Shown here: in pieces, positions 24,855 to 33,049 of the stretch
How positions within the stretch are numbered: the first letter of the stretch is position 1
How the letters are laid out: each line of letters opens with the position of its first letter
Assembly: GCA_016786885.1 (NCBI GenBank)
Contig: JAEUVO010000031.1
Location: forward strand, 84,836 to 148,835
Direction of reading: 5' to 3'
DNA length: 64,000 nt
From: Chitinophagaceae bacterium
GTDB taxonomy: Bacteria; Bacteroidota; Bacteroidia; Chitinophagales; Chitinophagaceae
Notes under the pieces: model-generated
What the model was told of the DNA's origin: nothing
Seen by the model: the letters and a program-made list of their open reading frames with translations, nothing else
The model's database searches: none
Translations under genes and position numbers: made by a program

Positions 24855-24958
24855 GGAGCTATCTTGCATGTTTATTTTATTTTTTAAATGGATTGTGGCA
24901 CTTCACTTTTTTCAGTAAGCTGGCGACGGTTTTGAATTGGTTTTTTCAACTCTCTGGA

Positions 24959-25046
24959 ACGGACTTGATACGGCGTTAATACGGACTTATACCGGACTGT
25001 TTCTGCACTGTTCCGGTACTGATTCTGCACTGATTTCTCTTTTTGA
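24959..25046 (+). repeat. Degenerate 22-nt iterated repeats
   Basis: ACGGACTT begins at 24959 and 24981, and CTGCACTG at 25003 and 25025, so all four starts are 22 nt apart. Within units a middle CGG is also shared. Two helical turns per unit resemble iterons bound by a replication initiator or regulator. The DnaC-like and initiator-like genes lie 5-6 kb away. Confidence 0.5.
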
Positions 25047-25082
25047 CCAATGCTTGCTTTCCGGACATTCAAGGACATTTAT

Positions 25083-25203
25083 GCCAAATAACTCTATCCT
25101 GCACTCTATCCTGCGTTTTGAACTAAAGAATTATAAATCAGTTGAAAATGAGGAGATTGAAGTTGCTGAAAGCAACTTGACTCTTGCCTGCCGAGGGTGC
25201 TAA
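25083..25203 (+). pseudogene. Truncated start of an AAA/RecF-like ATPase
   Basis: The frame from the ATG at 25083 reads ILRFELKNYKSVENEEIEVA then LTLACRGC and stops. This is the typical first strand-helix of SMC/RecF/OLD-type ATPases (FxLxNYKSxxN), which should continue into LTLLVGxNGxGKS. Similarity ends right where the Walker A would start. The end abuts the convergent Schlafen-type gene, so the rest of an older defence-like ATPase was probably removed when that operon arrived. Confidence 0.55.
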
Positions 25204-26726
25204 AAAGGCATATCGTCATCTTCCTTGCCAAAATATTGTTCGCCTTTATTGGTAAGGGTGTATTTCTGCAGGCGGCTCTTGGGTGTGTCTGGTAAAGTAT
25301 ATGTTATTAATCCTTCTGTAAGCAGTTGTGAAATGGCTTTTCTAAATCCACCTGATGTGGCTTGTACTTTCAATTTACCAGCAATTTCAGAAGCTGATAA
25401 TTGCTCGCCAACACATATCTCTAAAATCCGATGTGCTGTTGGTGTAAGGTTTAAATCGGCAATGTTTATTTTCTCAAATGCAGGATGTACAAAGAAAGTT
25501 ACTGTTAAAGATTGTCTTTGTTCATCCGTTTCAAACAATGGTTTTGGTGAACCATTATTTTTCATCGCTTTTAAAATCGTTGGTATGCCAGTGCATTTAC
25601 CTTCAGTAAGTTTCAGTTCCTTCAAAATGTTTCCAATCTGCCGGTTTAAATAACGTCTTGTAACAACCCTGCCATTTTGCAGTTCCTCCATTTTAATAGA
25701 CGCATCAGGACCAGGATAACTAATGATGTGAATCCTGTTAGGATGAATACGGATTTCAACGGGTTCTGTTATCTCATAACTTCTGTGGTATACTGCATTG
25801 GCAAGTGCTTCTTCAATAGCTTCATACGGGAAATTAAAAAAACGGATAGCTTCTGCCTGGTAAGAAACTTTCTCAACTTTCTCTTTTATCACCTGTGTTT
25901 TAATATAACGTAAAGCATCCTTTAACTGAATGTGAACGGGGCCTTCTAAATTAGTTTCAGTGAAATTTTTATCTGCAATATTTGTTTGAAAGTTTACTAT
26001 CTCAATTTGAGATTTCAGAAAAACCTTTTCGGGGTTGGGATTAAAAAACATTAAAGCAAAATTTTTTGGCTTAATGTATTCTGTTGGACCTTCCACCAAA
26101 TTCATCTGTCGGCACACATCTACAAAAGTGAGTTTATCAAACTCATCAAAGAGTTTGCTTTTTATCTCCTGCAAAAATGAACGGACAAGCCCCTGCGATA
26201 AATCATTAATACCATATTTATGATTTACTCTGTCATCATAAGGAACTGCGGCAAAGCGGAGCAGTTCTTCTTTCTCTGTTTTATTTGGTTTTACAGTATT
26301 ACTGAATTTTCGGATGTAATAATGTTTTGCAACAGGAACTCCTTTTGCAAAACTCTCCGGTGCTTCATAAGGCCGCTCCTGGCCGCCGGGGCACCAGATT
26401 GTTAAAATGAGTTTGCCTTGAAAAGTTACCGGTTCAACTATTGGTGTGTAATCGGGTTTTAATCGTTGCTTGCAAAGATTGAGTAATTCCTTTTGTATTT
26501 TATCTGCCTGCTCCGGTGTTAATCCCTTAGGCGGTAAAATTGGCTTCCCATCTTTTTCAGCAATGCCTACAATAACATAACCGCCGCCCAGGTTGCTGAA
26601 ATCATTGGCAAATGCACAAATGGTATGCAGTATATCCAAGTCATTCCAGCCTTCTTTAAATTCAATACGTTCCCACTCTACGGTAGTGCCGTTAATAAGG
26701 TCGTCTATGTTGATGGGAAGGGGCAT
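25200..26726 (-). CDS. Schlafen/AlbA_2-domain ATP-binding protein
   Basis: 508 aa. Residues ~10-150 are an AlbA_2 (Schlafen-type) domain (WERIEFKEGWND, ICAFANDFSNLGGGYVIVGI, RKFSNTVKPN). Residues ~265-380 fit the HATPase_c_4 module usual behind it (EEALANAVYHRSYE, VEIRIHPNRIHIISYPGP, NRQIGNILKELKL). The C-terminus (430-500) is a winged helix (LTPTAHRILEICVGEQLSASEIAG). Family members act as regulators or nucleic-acid enzymes and are common in defence islands. It is the last gene of a four-gene operon, starting 3 nt after the upstream NA37-like gene ends, and so should act with it and the alarmone synthetase. Confidence 0.85.
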   Translation of the reverse strand: MPLPINIDDLINGTTVEWERIEFKEGWNDLDILHTICAFANDFSNLGGGYVIVGIAEKDGKPILPPKGLTPEQADKIQKELLNLCKQRLKPDYTPIVEPVTFQGKLILTIWCPGGQERPYEAPESFAKGVPVAKHYYIRKFSNTVKPNKTEKEELLRFAAVPYDDRVNHKYGINDLSQGLVRSFLQEIKSKLFDEFDKLTFVDVCRQMNLVEGPTEYIKPKNFALMFFNPNPEKVFLKSQIEIVNFQTNIADKNFTETNLEGPVHIQLKDALRYIKTQVIKEKVEKVSYQAEAIRFFNFPYEAIEEALANAVYHRSYEITEPVEIRIHPNRIHIISYPGPDASIKMEELQNGRVVTRRYLNRQIGNILKELKLTEGKCTGIPTILKAMKNNGSPKPLFETDEQRQSLTVTFFVHPAFEKINIADLNLTPTAHRILEICVGEQLSASEIAGKLKVQATSGGFRKAISQLLTEGLITYTLPDTPKSRLQKYTLTNKGEQYFGKEDDDMPF

Positions 26727-26729
26727 TAC

Positions 26730-27770
26730 TTAGCTTTCGTTTTCGTAGTAAATCTTATAATATTTTCGACCATCTTTCTCAACTCCTTTTTCAATCATTT
26801 CTTTATTGCCATGAATATAGATGTGAAAGTTTCTATCCAACTTTAATACACTTTTGAAAACTCTTGCCTGCTTTTTAACTGCCTGGGGAGAAATATCAAA
26901 ACTGTCTTCAATGTCAATTTCATTATTTTGCCTGTACTGTGAATCAAAATTTCTAAAAGATTTAATCATTTCCGGGTGATAGAAAACCTCTTTCTCAAAT
27001 TCCTTTTTATCAAAAGCGTCATGTGTTTTGAAATATTCAATTGAACGGTTTAGCAAATCAATCTGGTCAGTTTTGGTAACTTCAAAATCTTCGGCGAATT
27101 GCTTAGTTACAAAGTTTTTTGTAATTGCAAGAAACTGTTGAGTATTGTGAAAATTATCACTACAAGGTTTTATCTGCAAAAAAGTATCTTTCCAGTATTG
27201 AGCTTCGGCTGATTTATTGGACTTGTCAATTATACATACTTTGTAACCTTCTTCTTTGGCAATATTAAATATTAAGCAGCCTTTATCAAGCTTATCAATA
27301 CTAATTCCATCATCATACTGCAATGAAAATATATCTGTATCTAATTTCAAAAAAGACTGCCAGTTTTCTGATTTAAAAATGCCAATGACTTCTGTACTTT
27401 CTCCGTCAATATTTATATCCGAAAAGTAAGTAACGAAAAGGTCTCCTGATTTAATTTGTGGGTGTAGAGATATTTCATATAAATATTTTGCAATAGTTGT
27501 AGAGGCCTTATGAAATATCTTTTTATTATCGAAAACTTCGGAAACAAAGTTGTAAACTGGATTAAGAGAAAAGTTATTATCTGTAAATGTAAAAGAGAAA
27601 AATTCAGGTTCAGGAAAAGGCGATAAAAAAAACCTCATAAGTAATTCCCTTAAACGTAGGTCTGAAATGTCAATTGGAGTTCTTGACAATAATAGCTCAT
27701 CGCCATTAGTTTTATTACCAACATAATGTGCTGAGACTATATCAATGTTAGTATTTGTAATATCAATCAT
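26730..27770 (-). CDS. NA37/NdpA-like nucleoid-associated protein (second in operon)
   Basis: 346 aa, soluble. The overall line (LYEISLHPQIKSGDLFVTYF, GIFKSENWQSFLKL, FVTKQFAEDFEV, FHIYIHGNKEMIEKGVEKD) matches bacterial 37-kDa nucleoid-associated proteins, which bind the chromosome in a poorly understood way. It is a distant paralogue of the protein encoded at 28757-29803. It lies 3 nt after the RelA/SpoT gene and 3 nt before the Schlafen-type gene, so the operon is very tight. A DNA- or ribosome-bound sensor role for the alarmone synthetase is inferred from context only. Confidence 0.65.
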   Translation of the reverse strand: MIDITNTNIDIVSAHYVGNKTNGDELLLSRTPIDISDLRLRELLMRFFLSPFPEPEFFSFTFTDNNFSLNPVYNFVSEVFDNKKIFHKASTTIAKYLYEISLHPQIKSGDLFVTYFSDINIDGESTEVIGIFKSENWQSFLKLDTDIFSLQYDDGISIDKLDKGCLIFNIAKEEGYKVCIIDKSNKSAEAQYWKDTFLQIKPCSDNFHNTQQFLAITKNFVTKQFAEDFEVTKTDQIDLLNRSIEYFKTHDAFDKKEFEKEVFYHPEMIKSFRNFDSQYRQNNEIDIEDSFDISPQAVKKQARVFKSVLKLDRNFHIYIHGNKEMIEKGVEKDGRKYYKIYYENES

Positions 27771-27773
27771 AAT

Positions 27774-28757
27774 CTAATCAATTGTCTTGCCCCATAATGT
27801 GGCAATTTGTTCAAGCTCTGATTTATCAAAATTGTTTTGCCAATTGTCTTCTATTGAGAAGAAATATTTTTCTAATCCATACCAAACTAAAAATATTTCC
27901 GGCTGGGTAAGAAAAGGTATCTCAAAAAAACGGCTTCTATTTTCATCAAAGATATTCTGAATTTTAAGTTCGTTAGCTGATATGAATTGTTCAATTTCTG
28001 ATGAAATCACTGCCGTTTCTTCATTAGTAAAATAGTTTAACAAAATTCTAAGTGCATAAAGCGAAGTTTCCCTATCGTAATCAACCTGTGCAAATTTATA
28101 TATCTTGCTTTCAAGCTTTCTCAAAAGACTGTAAACGAAATTATCTGGGTGTTCAATTAATGCCTTATTTACTGCTGAAAACTCATCATCTGCAAGTTCA
28201 TACAAGGAAAGCAAGCGGTAGATTCTCCTTTTTAGTACTGGTGATATTTCTGCTTCTTGCTTATATGATAATGTATGAGCAGTATTAGACCAAGCATGTT
28301 GATTAAGTGTACGAACCTGAATTTCAAAAACCATATCCTTATAACGCCTGTACTTCCCAAACTGCCTAATTTCAGGATTGATAGTTGCATCATAATGATT
28401 TGAGATGTAATCCAACCTATCAAAATCAAGAGTATCACTTTTGTATTCAGCTTTTTTGATTATAAAATACTTTTGAAGAAAAGAATCCACCTTCTCCATT
28501 TCTTCCTTGAAAGAACAAATAATACGTATGCCTAATTTGTCATTTAAGCTGAAATAGCTGTAATCTTTCTCCCTCTGTTTTTTCTTTATTTTTTTAATGA
28601 TACTAAGTAACTCTTTAGTCCGGTATGAAATTTCAGGGAGTATTTCAAAAGCTGTAATCTCTTTACGAATAAACGCAGCAACAACGCTTCCCAACTCTAT
28701 GAATTGAGGTTCATCTTTTTCCCAGAACCCTGCTATTTGTTTAATATCAATTGGCAC
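27774..28757 (-). CDS. RelA/SpoT-domain alarmone synthetase
   Basis: 327 aa. The first ~190 residues are a (p)ppGpp-synthetase fold: YRTKELLSIIKKI (~40-52), SLNDKLGIRIIC (~66-77), the nucleotide loop position LDYISNHYDA (~115-124, keeping Tyr, Ser and His of the usual GYRSLH) and FEIQVRTLNQHAWSNTAH (~143-160). No hydrolase (HD) domain is present. The C-terminal 130 residues are helical and unlike TGS/ACT domains. Small synthetases of this kind include growth-stopping toxins and phage-triggered CapRel-like proteins. Its start overlaps the stop of the upstream gene, so the product is probably made in fixed ratio with the NA37-like proteins. Confidence 0.85.
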   Translation of the reverse strand: MPIDIKQIAGFWEKDEPQFIELGSVVAAFIRKEITAFEILPEISYRTKELLSIIKKIKKKQREKDYSYFSLNDKLGIRIICSFKEEMEKVDSFLQKYFIIKKAEYKSDTLDFDRLDYISNHYDATINPEIRQFGKYRRYKDMVFEIQVRTLNQHAWSNTAHTLSYKQEAEISPVLKRRIYRLLSLYELADDEFSAVNKALIEHPDNFVYSLLRKLESKIYKFAQVDYDRETSLYALRILLNYFTNEETAVISSEIEQFISANELKIQNIFDENRSRFFEIPFLTQPEIFLVWYGLEKYFFSIEDNWQNNFDKSELEQIATLWGKTID

Positions 28758-29803
28758 TATTTAACTGATTTTATTCTGGAAATTACTTCAGCCTTATCTT
28801 GCCCATCATCTGTTTTAGTAAGTTTTACTTTGCCTTTGAATGTTCCCTTGTTACCAATGATGGAAATATCGTTTTCAAAGAGAACTACAATTTTTCTTAC
28901 CTGCCTATCAATTTGGCTGGTGTCCTTTGGAGAAGATGAAAATTTGAATTTTTTACTTTCCAGAAAATTTTTATAGTTATTTCTATGAGCAGTAGTTGTT
29001 AAATAGTCATCAGCAAATTCTTTTGGGTTTATGGTAGGACTGTTTTTTTGAACATAGGAATTCAAATCCTGTAAATACTTCGCTCTGCTGATTGCATCTT
29101 CAATCGTATCAATATACGACCGTGTTAAATTGTAAAATTTTTGTGTCACAACTTTTGGGTCTTCAAAAGCGACACAACCTAAAAATTTATCAATAAACCA
29201 TGTGGTTATTTCTTTTTTTGCTTTGGTATCTATTTGATAGTCCATAATGATACCATCATAGTTAACCTTAAAGTCACTACGCAGAACAAACATTGCAACT
29301 TTATATATTTTGGTCTTTTGGGTAAGCATCAGATTTTCTACTTCCTGTATATCGTATGACTTGGTTTTAGGGTCAAGCGTAAGTTGTGCTCCTTTATCCA
29401 TTTCAAGTTTCAGAATTATGCAAGCATTCTGGCTGCTCACTTTGCCGTGTATTACCACTAAAATCCCGGCTGCATTAGAGCCAACCTGAATTTCAAAAAG
29501 GTGTTTAGCAATTGCTTTTGAATGTGTGGCAATTAATGAACCGTCAGATTTTACCGATTCGTTTGCAAGCCATGAAATAGGTGATTCGTTGTCGTCATCG
29601 TAGCAAATTTTAAAAGACTTATCACTGCTTAGTGCCTGAACAACTTTATCCTTAAAAAAAAGTCTCAGCCCATCAGTAAGCTTACTTTCTTTCAAACTAT
29701 AATTTGGTTCAACTGAATAATCTCCCTTCTGGTGTTTAGGAATATCATGAACAATTATTTTTTCTATTACAATAGTTCCCAGGTCAATTTTCTTAGAAGC
29801 CAT
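28757..29803 (-). CDS. NA37/NdpA-like nucleoid-associated protein (first in operon)
   Basis: 348 aa. It starts MASKKIDLGTIVIEKIIVHD, then AKHLFEIQVGSNAAGILVVI, IILKLEMDKGAQLTLD, LMLTQKTKIYKVAMFVL, FIDKFLGCVAF and FADDYLTTTAHR. I read this as the 37-kDa nucleoid-associated family in a form found in gene clusters. It is the promoter-proximal gene of a four-gene operon (this gene, RelA/SpoT, second NA37, Schlafen-type). Residues 285-345 (IVVLFENDISIIGN) could be the DNA- or partner-binding end. No enzyme motif is visible. Confidence 0.65.
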   Translation of the reverse strand: MASKKIDLGTIVIEKIIVHDIPKHQKGDYSVEPNYSLKESKLTDGLRLFFKDKVVQALSSDKSFKICYDDDNESPISWLANESVKSDGSLIATHSKAIAKHLFEIQVGSNAAGILVVIHGKVSSQNACIILKLEMDKGAQLTLDPKTKSYDIQEVENLMLTQKTKIYKVAMFVLRSDFKVNYDGIIMDYQIDTKAKKEITTWFIDKFLGCVAFEDPKVVTQKFYNLTRSYIDTIEDAISRAKYLQDLNSYVQKNSPTINPKEFADDYLTTTAHRNNYKNFLESKKFKFSSSPKDTSQIDRQVRKIVVLFENDISIIGNKGTFKGKVKLTKTDDGQDKAEVISRIKSVK

Positions 29804-29825
29804 AGATGCAGGTTTTGGTAAACAT

Positions 29826-29833
29826 CAAATCTA
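29826..29833 (-). promoter_or_regulatory. -7 element of the NA37-RelA operon
   Basis: TAGATTTG on the minus strand fits TAnnTTTG exactly and lies 22 nt before the start codon at 29803. No good TTTG is seen at the -33 distance. The rest of the 29804-29947 gap holds no other feature. Confidence 0.45.
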
Positions 29834-29947
29834 AGAAATTTAGCTCTTTTAATGCCTAATATGATAGTCTATAGTGCTTTATATGGCTTATTTATAATAC
29901 TTTGGACTAATTCACTACAATATCTCGCATTTTATGATACTTGCTTG

Positions 29948-30391
29948 TTAGTTAGTTAACAGCTTCACCTTCCCACTACTCACCTTATCAAATAGGGTTT
30001 CATTTGTTTTCATGTCGTACATAAACGGCAGGAACATTTGCAACGGTTTTGCCTGGCCTAACAGTATCATAGTGCATTGCACTTCTGTCCAGTCAGACAG
30101 AATTTTCCATGCTGTACGGCAGGCCTGCTGCTGTATTTGTGCCCGGGTGTCTGGCCGTGGCCGCTTTACATCCTGCCAAAGGATGGTAAAGCATTCTTCC
30201 ACCTGTGCTTTCAGGTGAAAGGGTAAGGTTTGTTGTAGCTGCTGGTCGTAGAGTAAGAAAGTGATGCCAGTGCAGATTTTATCTGCGTACTGTTTGTTGA
30301 TATTACTGGCACCAATTTCTACCAACAGTTCTTCAATTTTTGCCATGCTGCGGCTGGCTTCTACTGTTGATGTGTAATTTTTAATGTTCAT
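29948..30391 (-). CDS. Small helical island protein, unknown
   Basis: 147 aa, predicted all-helical, no signal. It sits 14 nt after the DnaC-like ATPase gene on the same strand and should be part of the same replication operon. Bacteroidota islands often have such a protein in this place, which suggests a replication or partition accessory role (inference). Segments: SMAKIEELLVEIGASNINKQ and LKAQVEECFTILWQDVKR. Confidence 0.6.
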   Translation of the reverse strand: MNIKNYTSTVEASRSMAKIEELLVEIGASNINKQYADKICTGITFLLYDQQLQQTLPFHLKAQVEECFTILWQDVKRPRPDTRAQIQQQACRTAWKILSDWTEVQCTMILLGQAKPLQMFLPFMYDMKTNETLFDKVSSGKVKLLTN

Positions 30392-30405
30392 AATTAAATT
30401 TTGGT

Positions 30406-31041
30406 TTATTGTCGTTTATCAATTGAACTGTTTTCAAACGCAATGAGGTTAAACATTTCTCTCATCCTACTTCTTAACCGGTTGCCATACATTTCTTCAA
30501 TTTCACTGGCAGATAGATTGGTAGTTACATGAGTTATCAGATTTTGAGCTATAAACAAATCGTACCTGGTCAATAATATTTCTGCCATTACATTGCACTC
30601 ATTGCCATAATATTTTAAACTACTTTCCACTCCCAAATCATCAAAGCAATAATTCTTCGGGTTATGTTGATACAATGCCCCTCTGCTGTATTTATGAATG
30701 ACAGAAAAGCCATCTTCAATAAATTCAAAACTTGCATCCCTGCATGATTTCAAAATGAACTTGTACTTCTCTTGTGTTACATACCGCATTAAACTCATTA
30801 GCGTTGTTTTACCGCAACCAACGGGACCGCTTAACAAAATCCCTTTTTCTAAATCAAGCTCTAACTCCGGTGCTGCAATGTCGTCTTGCAGGAACCAGCA
30901 AAGCAGCAGGTAAATGGTTTGCTTATCTTCTTCATGCAGTTGAAATTTTTTACCATATACTTCTTTACCTTTTTGTTGCAGCCACTCCCAAACATCGTTG
31001 TAGTTATAGCGGCTCTGAATAGTTTTTATTGGTTGTTGCAT
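30406..31041 (-). CDS. DnaC-like replicative helicase loader ATPase
   Basis: 211 aa AAA+ ATPase. Walker A GPVGCGKTTLM is near residue 70, Walker B YCFDDLGVE near 130, and sensor THVTTNLSASEIEEMYGNRLRSRM near 168-190, which is the DnaC/IstB-type signature with an arginine finger in the last part. It likely loads the host helicase at the element's origin. The gene overlaps the end of the initiator-like gene by 38 nt in another frame. A replication module on an integrated element supports an excised circular stage. Confidence 0.85.
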   Translation of the reverse strand: MQQPIKTIQSRYNYNDVWEWLQQKGKEVYGKKFQLHEEDKQTIYLLLCWFLQDDIAAPELELDLEKGILLSGPVGCGKTTLMSLMRYVTQEKYKFILKSCRDASFEFIEDGFSVIHKYSRGALYQHNPKNYCFDDLGVESSLKYYGNECNVMAEILLTRYDLFIAQNLITHVTTNLSASEIEEMYGNRLRSRMREMFNLIAFENSSIDKRQ

Positions 31042-31753
31042 GAAGATGTTTGGCTTTGGGCTTTACTGGTTTGCCTTTGGCAAATTTGTTTGTGTTGAGC
31101 ATCCAGTTACGGGCTGCAGCTTGCCAGTCTTTCATTTTTGTTCTGCCGCCAACGAGCCAGCCATTGCTTTGGAAATAGTTGTAAAATTTTGATGCTTCAA
31201 CAGGTGGAAACTTTTGCGAAGCAAAATATTCCTGCACCTGGACAAGCTGCGGAGCAGAAAAAACATTTCTTTCTTTTTTGGCGGAACTTTTTTCTTTCTT
31301 TCCTTGCCCGTTCATTTTTTGAACTTCTTTTTTTTGTGCTGGCTTACCCAAGTTTAAAGATGTTTGGTTTATAATGTTTGAACCGTTTATGTAAGGCTCT
31401 TGTGCTTGTTCAGAACCTGTCCCTTTTTTAGTATGGTTTGTACTAAGTGGCTGTTCATTACTTGTCTGGAAATTGAACAAGTAAACAAGGCTTCCTTTAA
31501 ATGGATTAAATGAGGGCTTGTATTTGAGATAACCAAAGTCATTCAGTTCTTTCATGCACTTATGATACGTTGCTTTGGCACTTATTTTACTTACCCTCAT
31601 TAATTCATTCCGTGAAATGCTTATTGGATTTTTAAAGCGGCTTGCATTCCAAAACTGGAATAGCGAAACATACATACTGATATGCGTAGGGTTAAGACGC
31701 TCATCAGCGGCCACCCGGTCAAAGAAACCGGCAAGGTGACGGATATAGTTCAT
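31004..31753 (-). CDS. Replication-initiator-like protein with winged helix
   Basis: 249 aa. The N-terminal ~105 residues are a winged helix (THISMYVSLFQFWN, ISISRNELMRVSKISAKATY, LNDFGYLKYKP) similar to those in DnaD/RepA-type initiators of Bacteroidota elements. A low-complexity linker follows (residues ~110-165, rich in K, Q, S), then a C-terminal helical domain (VQEYFASQKFPPVEASKFYN, GGRTKMKDWQAAARNWML) like that of phage replisome proteins. It overlaps both neighbours (ATGA with the upstream HTH gene), so HTH, initiator and DnaC-like ATPase form one coupled unit. Confidence 0.7.
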   Translation of the reverse strand: MNYIRHLAGFFDRVAADERLNPTHISMYVSLFQFWNASRFKNPISISRNELMRVSKISAKATYHKCMKELNDFGYLKYKPSFNPFKGSLVYLFNFQTSNEQPLSTNHTKKGTGSEQAQEPYINGSNIINQTSLNLGKPAQKKEVQKMNGQGKKEKSSAKKERNVFSAPQLVQVQEYFASQKFPPVEASKFYNYFQSNGWLVGGRTKMKDWQAAARNWMLNTNKFAKGKPVKPKAKHLHATTNKNYSEPL

Positions 31754-32067
31754 GGGTTGCCTCCTTTTTTAAGTTTTCCAAAAAGTGTGTTCTCCACTAT
31801 GGCTTGTTTCTTATTGTCCTCCAACAATGCTTCAATGTCTTCTGAACTATAGTAAATGATGCTGCCGATTTTTGTAAAAGAAAGTGTACCGTTAATGCGA
31901 AGGTTTTGTAATGTCCCTGGTGAAATTTTAAGCAGCTTGCGGACTTCGCTGCTTTTAAGCCATTGCTTTTGTTTGAGTGGTTTTGAATGGATGAAATTTT
32001 TTAATTCATCCAGAAGCTGGTGCCTGAATTCTGTCAGGTCTTCCTTGGTAACAATATTAACTGCCAT
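31750..32067 (-). CDS. Excisionase-like helix-turn-helix protein
   Basis: 105 aa. The second half is a MerR-like/HTH_17 motif (WLKSSEVRKLLKISPGTLQN, then GTLSFTKIGSIIYYSSEDIE), the form used by element excision factors and small regulators. The first gene of the replication operon, it may join excision to replication and is likely regulated through the palindrome at 32121-32148, 54 nt before its start. It overlaps the next gene by 4 nt. Confidence 0.85.
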   Translation of the reverse strand: MAVNIVTKEDLTEFRHQLLDELKNFIHSKPLKQKQWLKSSEVRKLLKISPGTLQNLRINGTLSFTKIGSIIYYSSEDIEALLEDNKKQAIVENTLFGKLKKGGNP

Positions 32068-32120
32068 ACGTTGTGGTGAAATTTAGTATGGCACAAAAAA
32101 ATATGCTTTGATTGAGATTT

Positions 32121-32148
32121 TTTCCCAAGTTGATACCAACATGGGAAA
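32121..32148. promoter_or_regulatory. 28-bp palindromic operator before the replication operon
   Basis: TTTCCCA and TGGGAAA form the outer arms and GTTG/CAAC the inner ones. Of 28 positions 24 are symmetric. It lies between the end of rteC-like and the start of the excisionase-like gene, so a dimeric regulator could act here. A plus-strand T tract follows, but no plus-strand gene precedes it, which makes a terminator less likely. Confidence 0.5.
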
Positions 32149-32179
32149 GATTTTTTTCAAAATCAACTAAAGTAAATGG

Positions 32180-33025
32180 CTATTTGTCATCGGCTTCATC
32201 CATTCGTTTAATGAGTGACTGTTTGAGTGAATCAATGAATTTCGTTCGTCCTGTTTTCCTCACCCTGATTTCAAGGAAAGTACGATAATAATCGCCTAAC
32301 TCTACCCCAAAATAATGTTCAAACAAAACGGCAATGTCTTTAATGTCTGCTTTGCCGTTGTCAATAGCACCCTGTGAGTGCAAAGCATAAATTAATTCAA
32401 TTAAAGCGGTTTTACTCTCTGTCCAGTAGAGTTTCACCTTGGGAATATCCTGGGAAATCATATTCGTTTCTTTTCTGTCAAGGTTAGATAATTCTTCCTC
32501 CAGGTAAACCTGCAGCCGGTCATGTGCAAGTATTTTCGCTACTTTAAAATCGTGGCTCGTACTAACCCTTTCATCTGCTTCAAAAAAGAAGCTGTCAACA
32601 GTAAGCCGTATATCATATTTACCCCGGAGAAAATATTTATGGTCTAAATAATTGCTTTGGGTGCGGTAATACCTGTAAAAATCAAGGTTGCTGTCAAAGT
32701 AGTGCTTTAATTTATCCAATTCATTTAATAAATACTTTCTTCTTATTTTATCACTTCCATTTGGCTTACGGGATTCAATTTTATACACCTTTAAATGATA
32801 AATCAACGGCGCTAAAAACTTAGGTTTAGTTTCTTTGAAAAATTTTATTTCTTCATTCTGCGTCCTGAATTTGTGTTTTAATATAATATTCTTTAGCTTA
32901 TCAACAGCTTTACGACAGACATCTATAGAAAGCTGGGCACATTTAATGGCATCATCTTGTTCTAGGTCAATAAATTTAAGCTGGTCTTCTAACTGAGATA
33001 AGAGGTGTGAAACAGATTCAGTCAC
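32180..33025 (-). CDS. rteC: RteC-family protein
   Basis: 281 aa matching RteC, the protein that in CTnDOT-type elements switches on excision genes. Visible features are a helical N-terminus (LSQLEDQLKFIDLEQDDAIK), central LAPLIYHLKVYKIESRKPNG, FYRYYRTQSNYLDHKYFLRG and a C-terminal HTH-like part (AIDNGKADIKDIAVLFEHYF, TGRTKFIDSLKQSLIKRMDE). It lies just upstream of the excisionase-like and replication genes on the same strand. The rteA/rteB two-component genes known from CTnDOT are not seen here. Confidence 0.85.
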   Translation of the reverse strand: MTESVSHLLSQLEDQLKFIDLEQDDAIKCAQLSIDVCRKAVDKLKNIILKHKFRTQNEEIKFFKETKPKFLAPLIYHLKVYKIESRKPNGSDKIRRKYLLNELDKLKHYFDSNLDFYRYYRTQSNYLDHKYFLRGKYDIRLTVDSFFFEADERVSTSHDFKVAKILAHDRLQVYLEEELSNLDRKETNMISQDIPKVKLYWTESKTALIELIYALHSQGAIDNGKADIKDIAVLFEHYFGVELGDYYRTFLEIRVRKTGRTKFIDSLKQSLIKRMDEADDK

Positions 33026-33049
33026 TATACTATCTTTTTTCTACTTTAA

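Noticed and set aside
24959..25046. CRISPR array
   Set aside because: The units are degenerate and directly adjacent, without unique spacers between identical repeats, and there are no cas genes.
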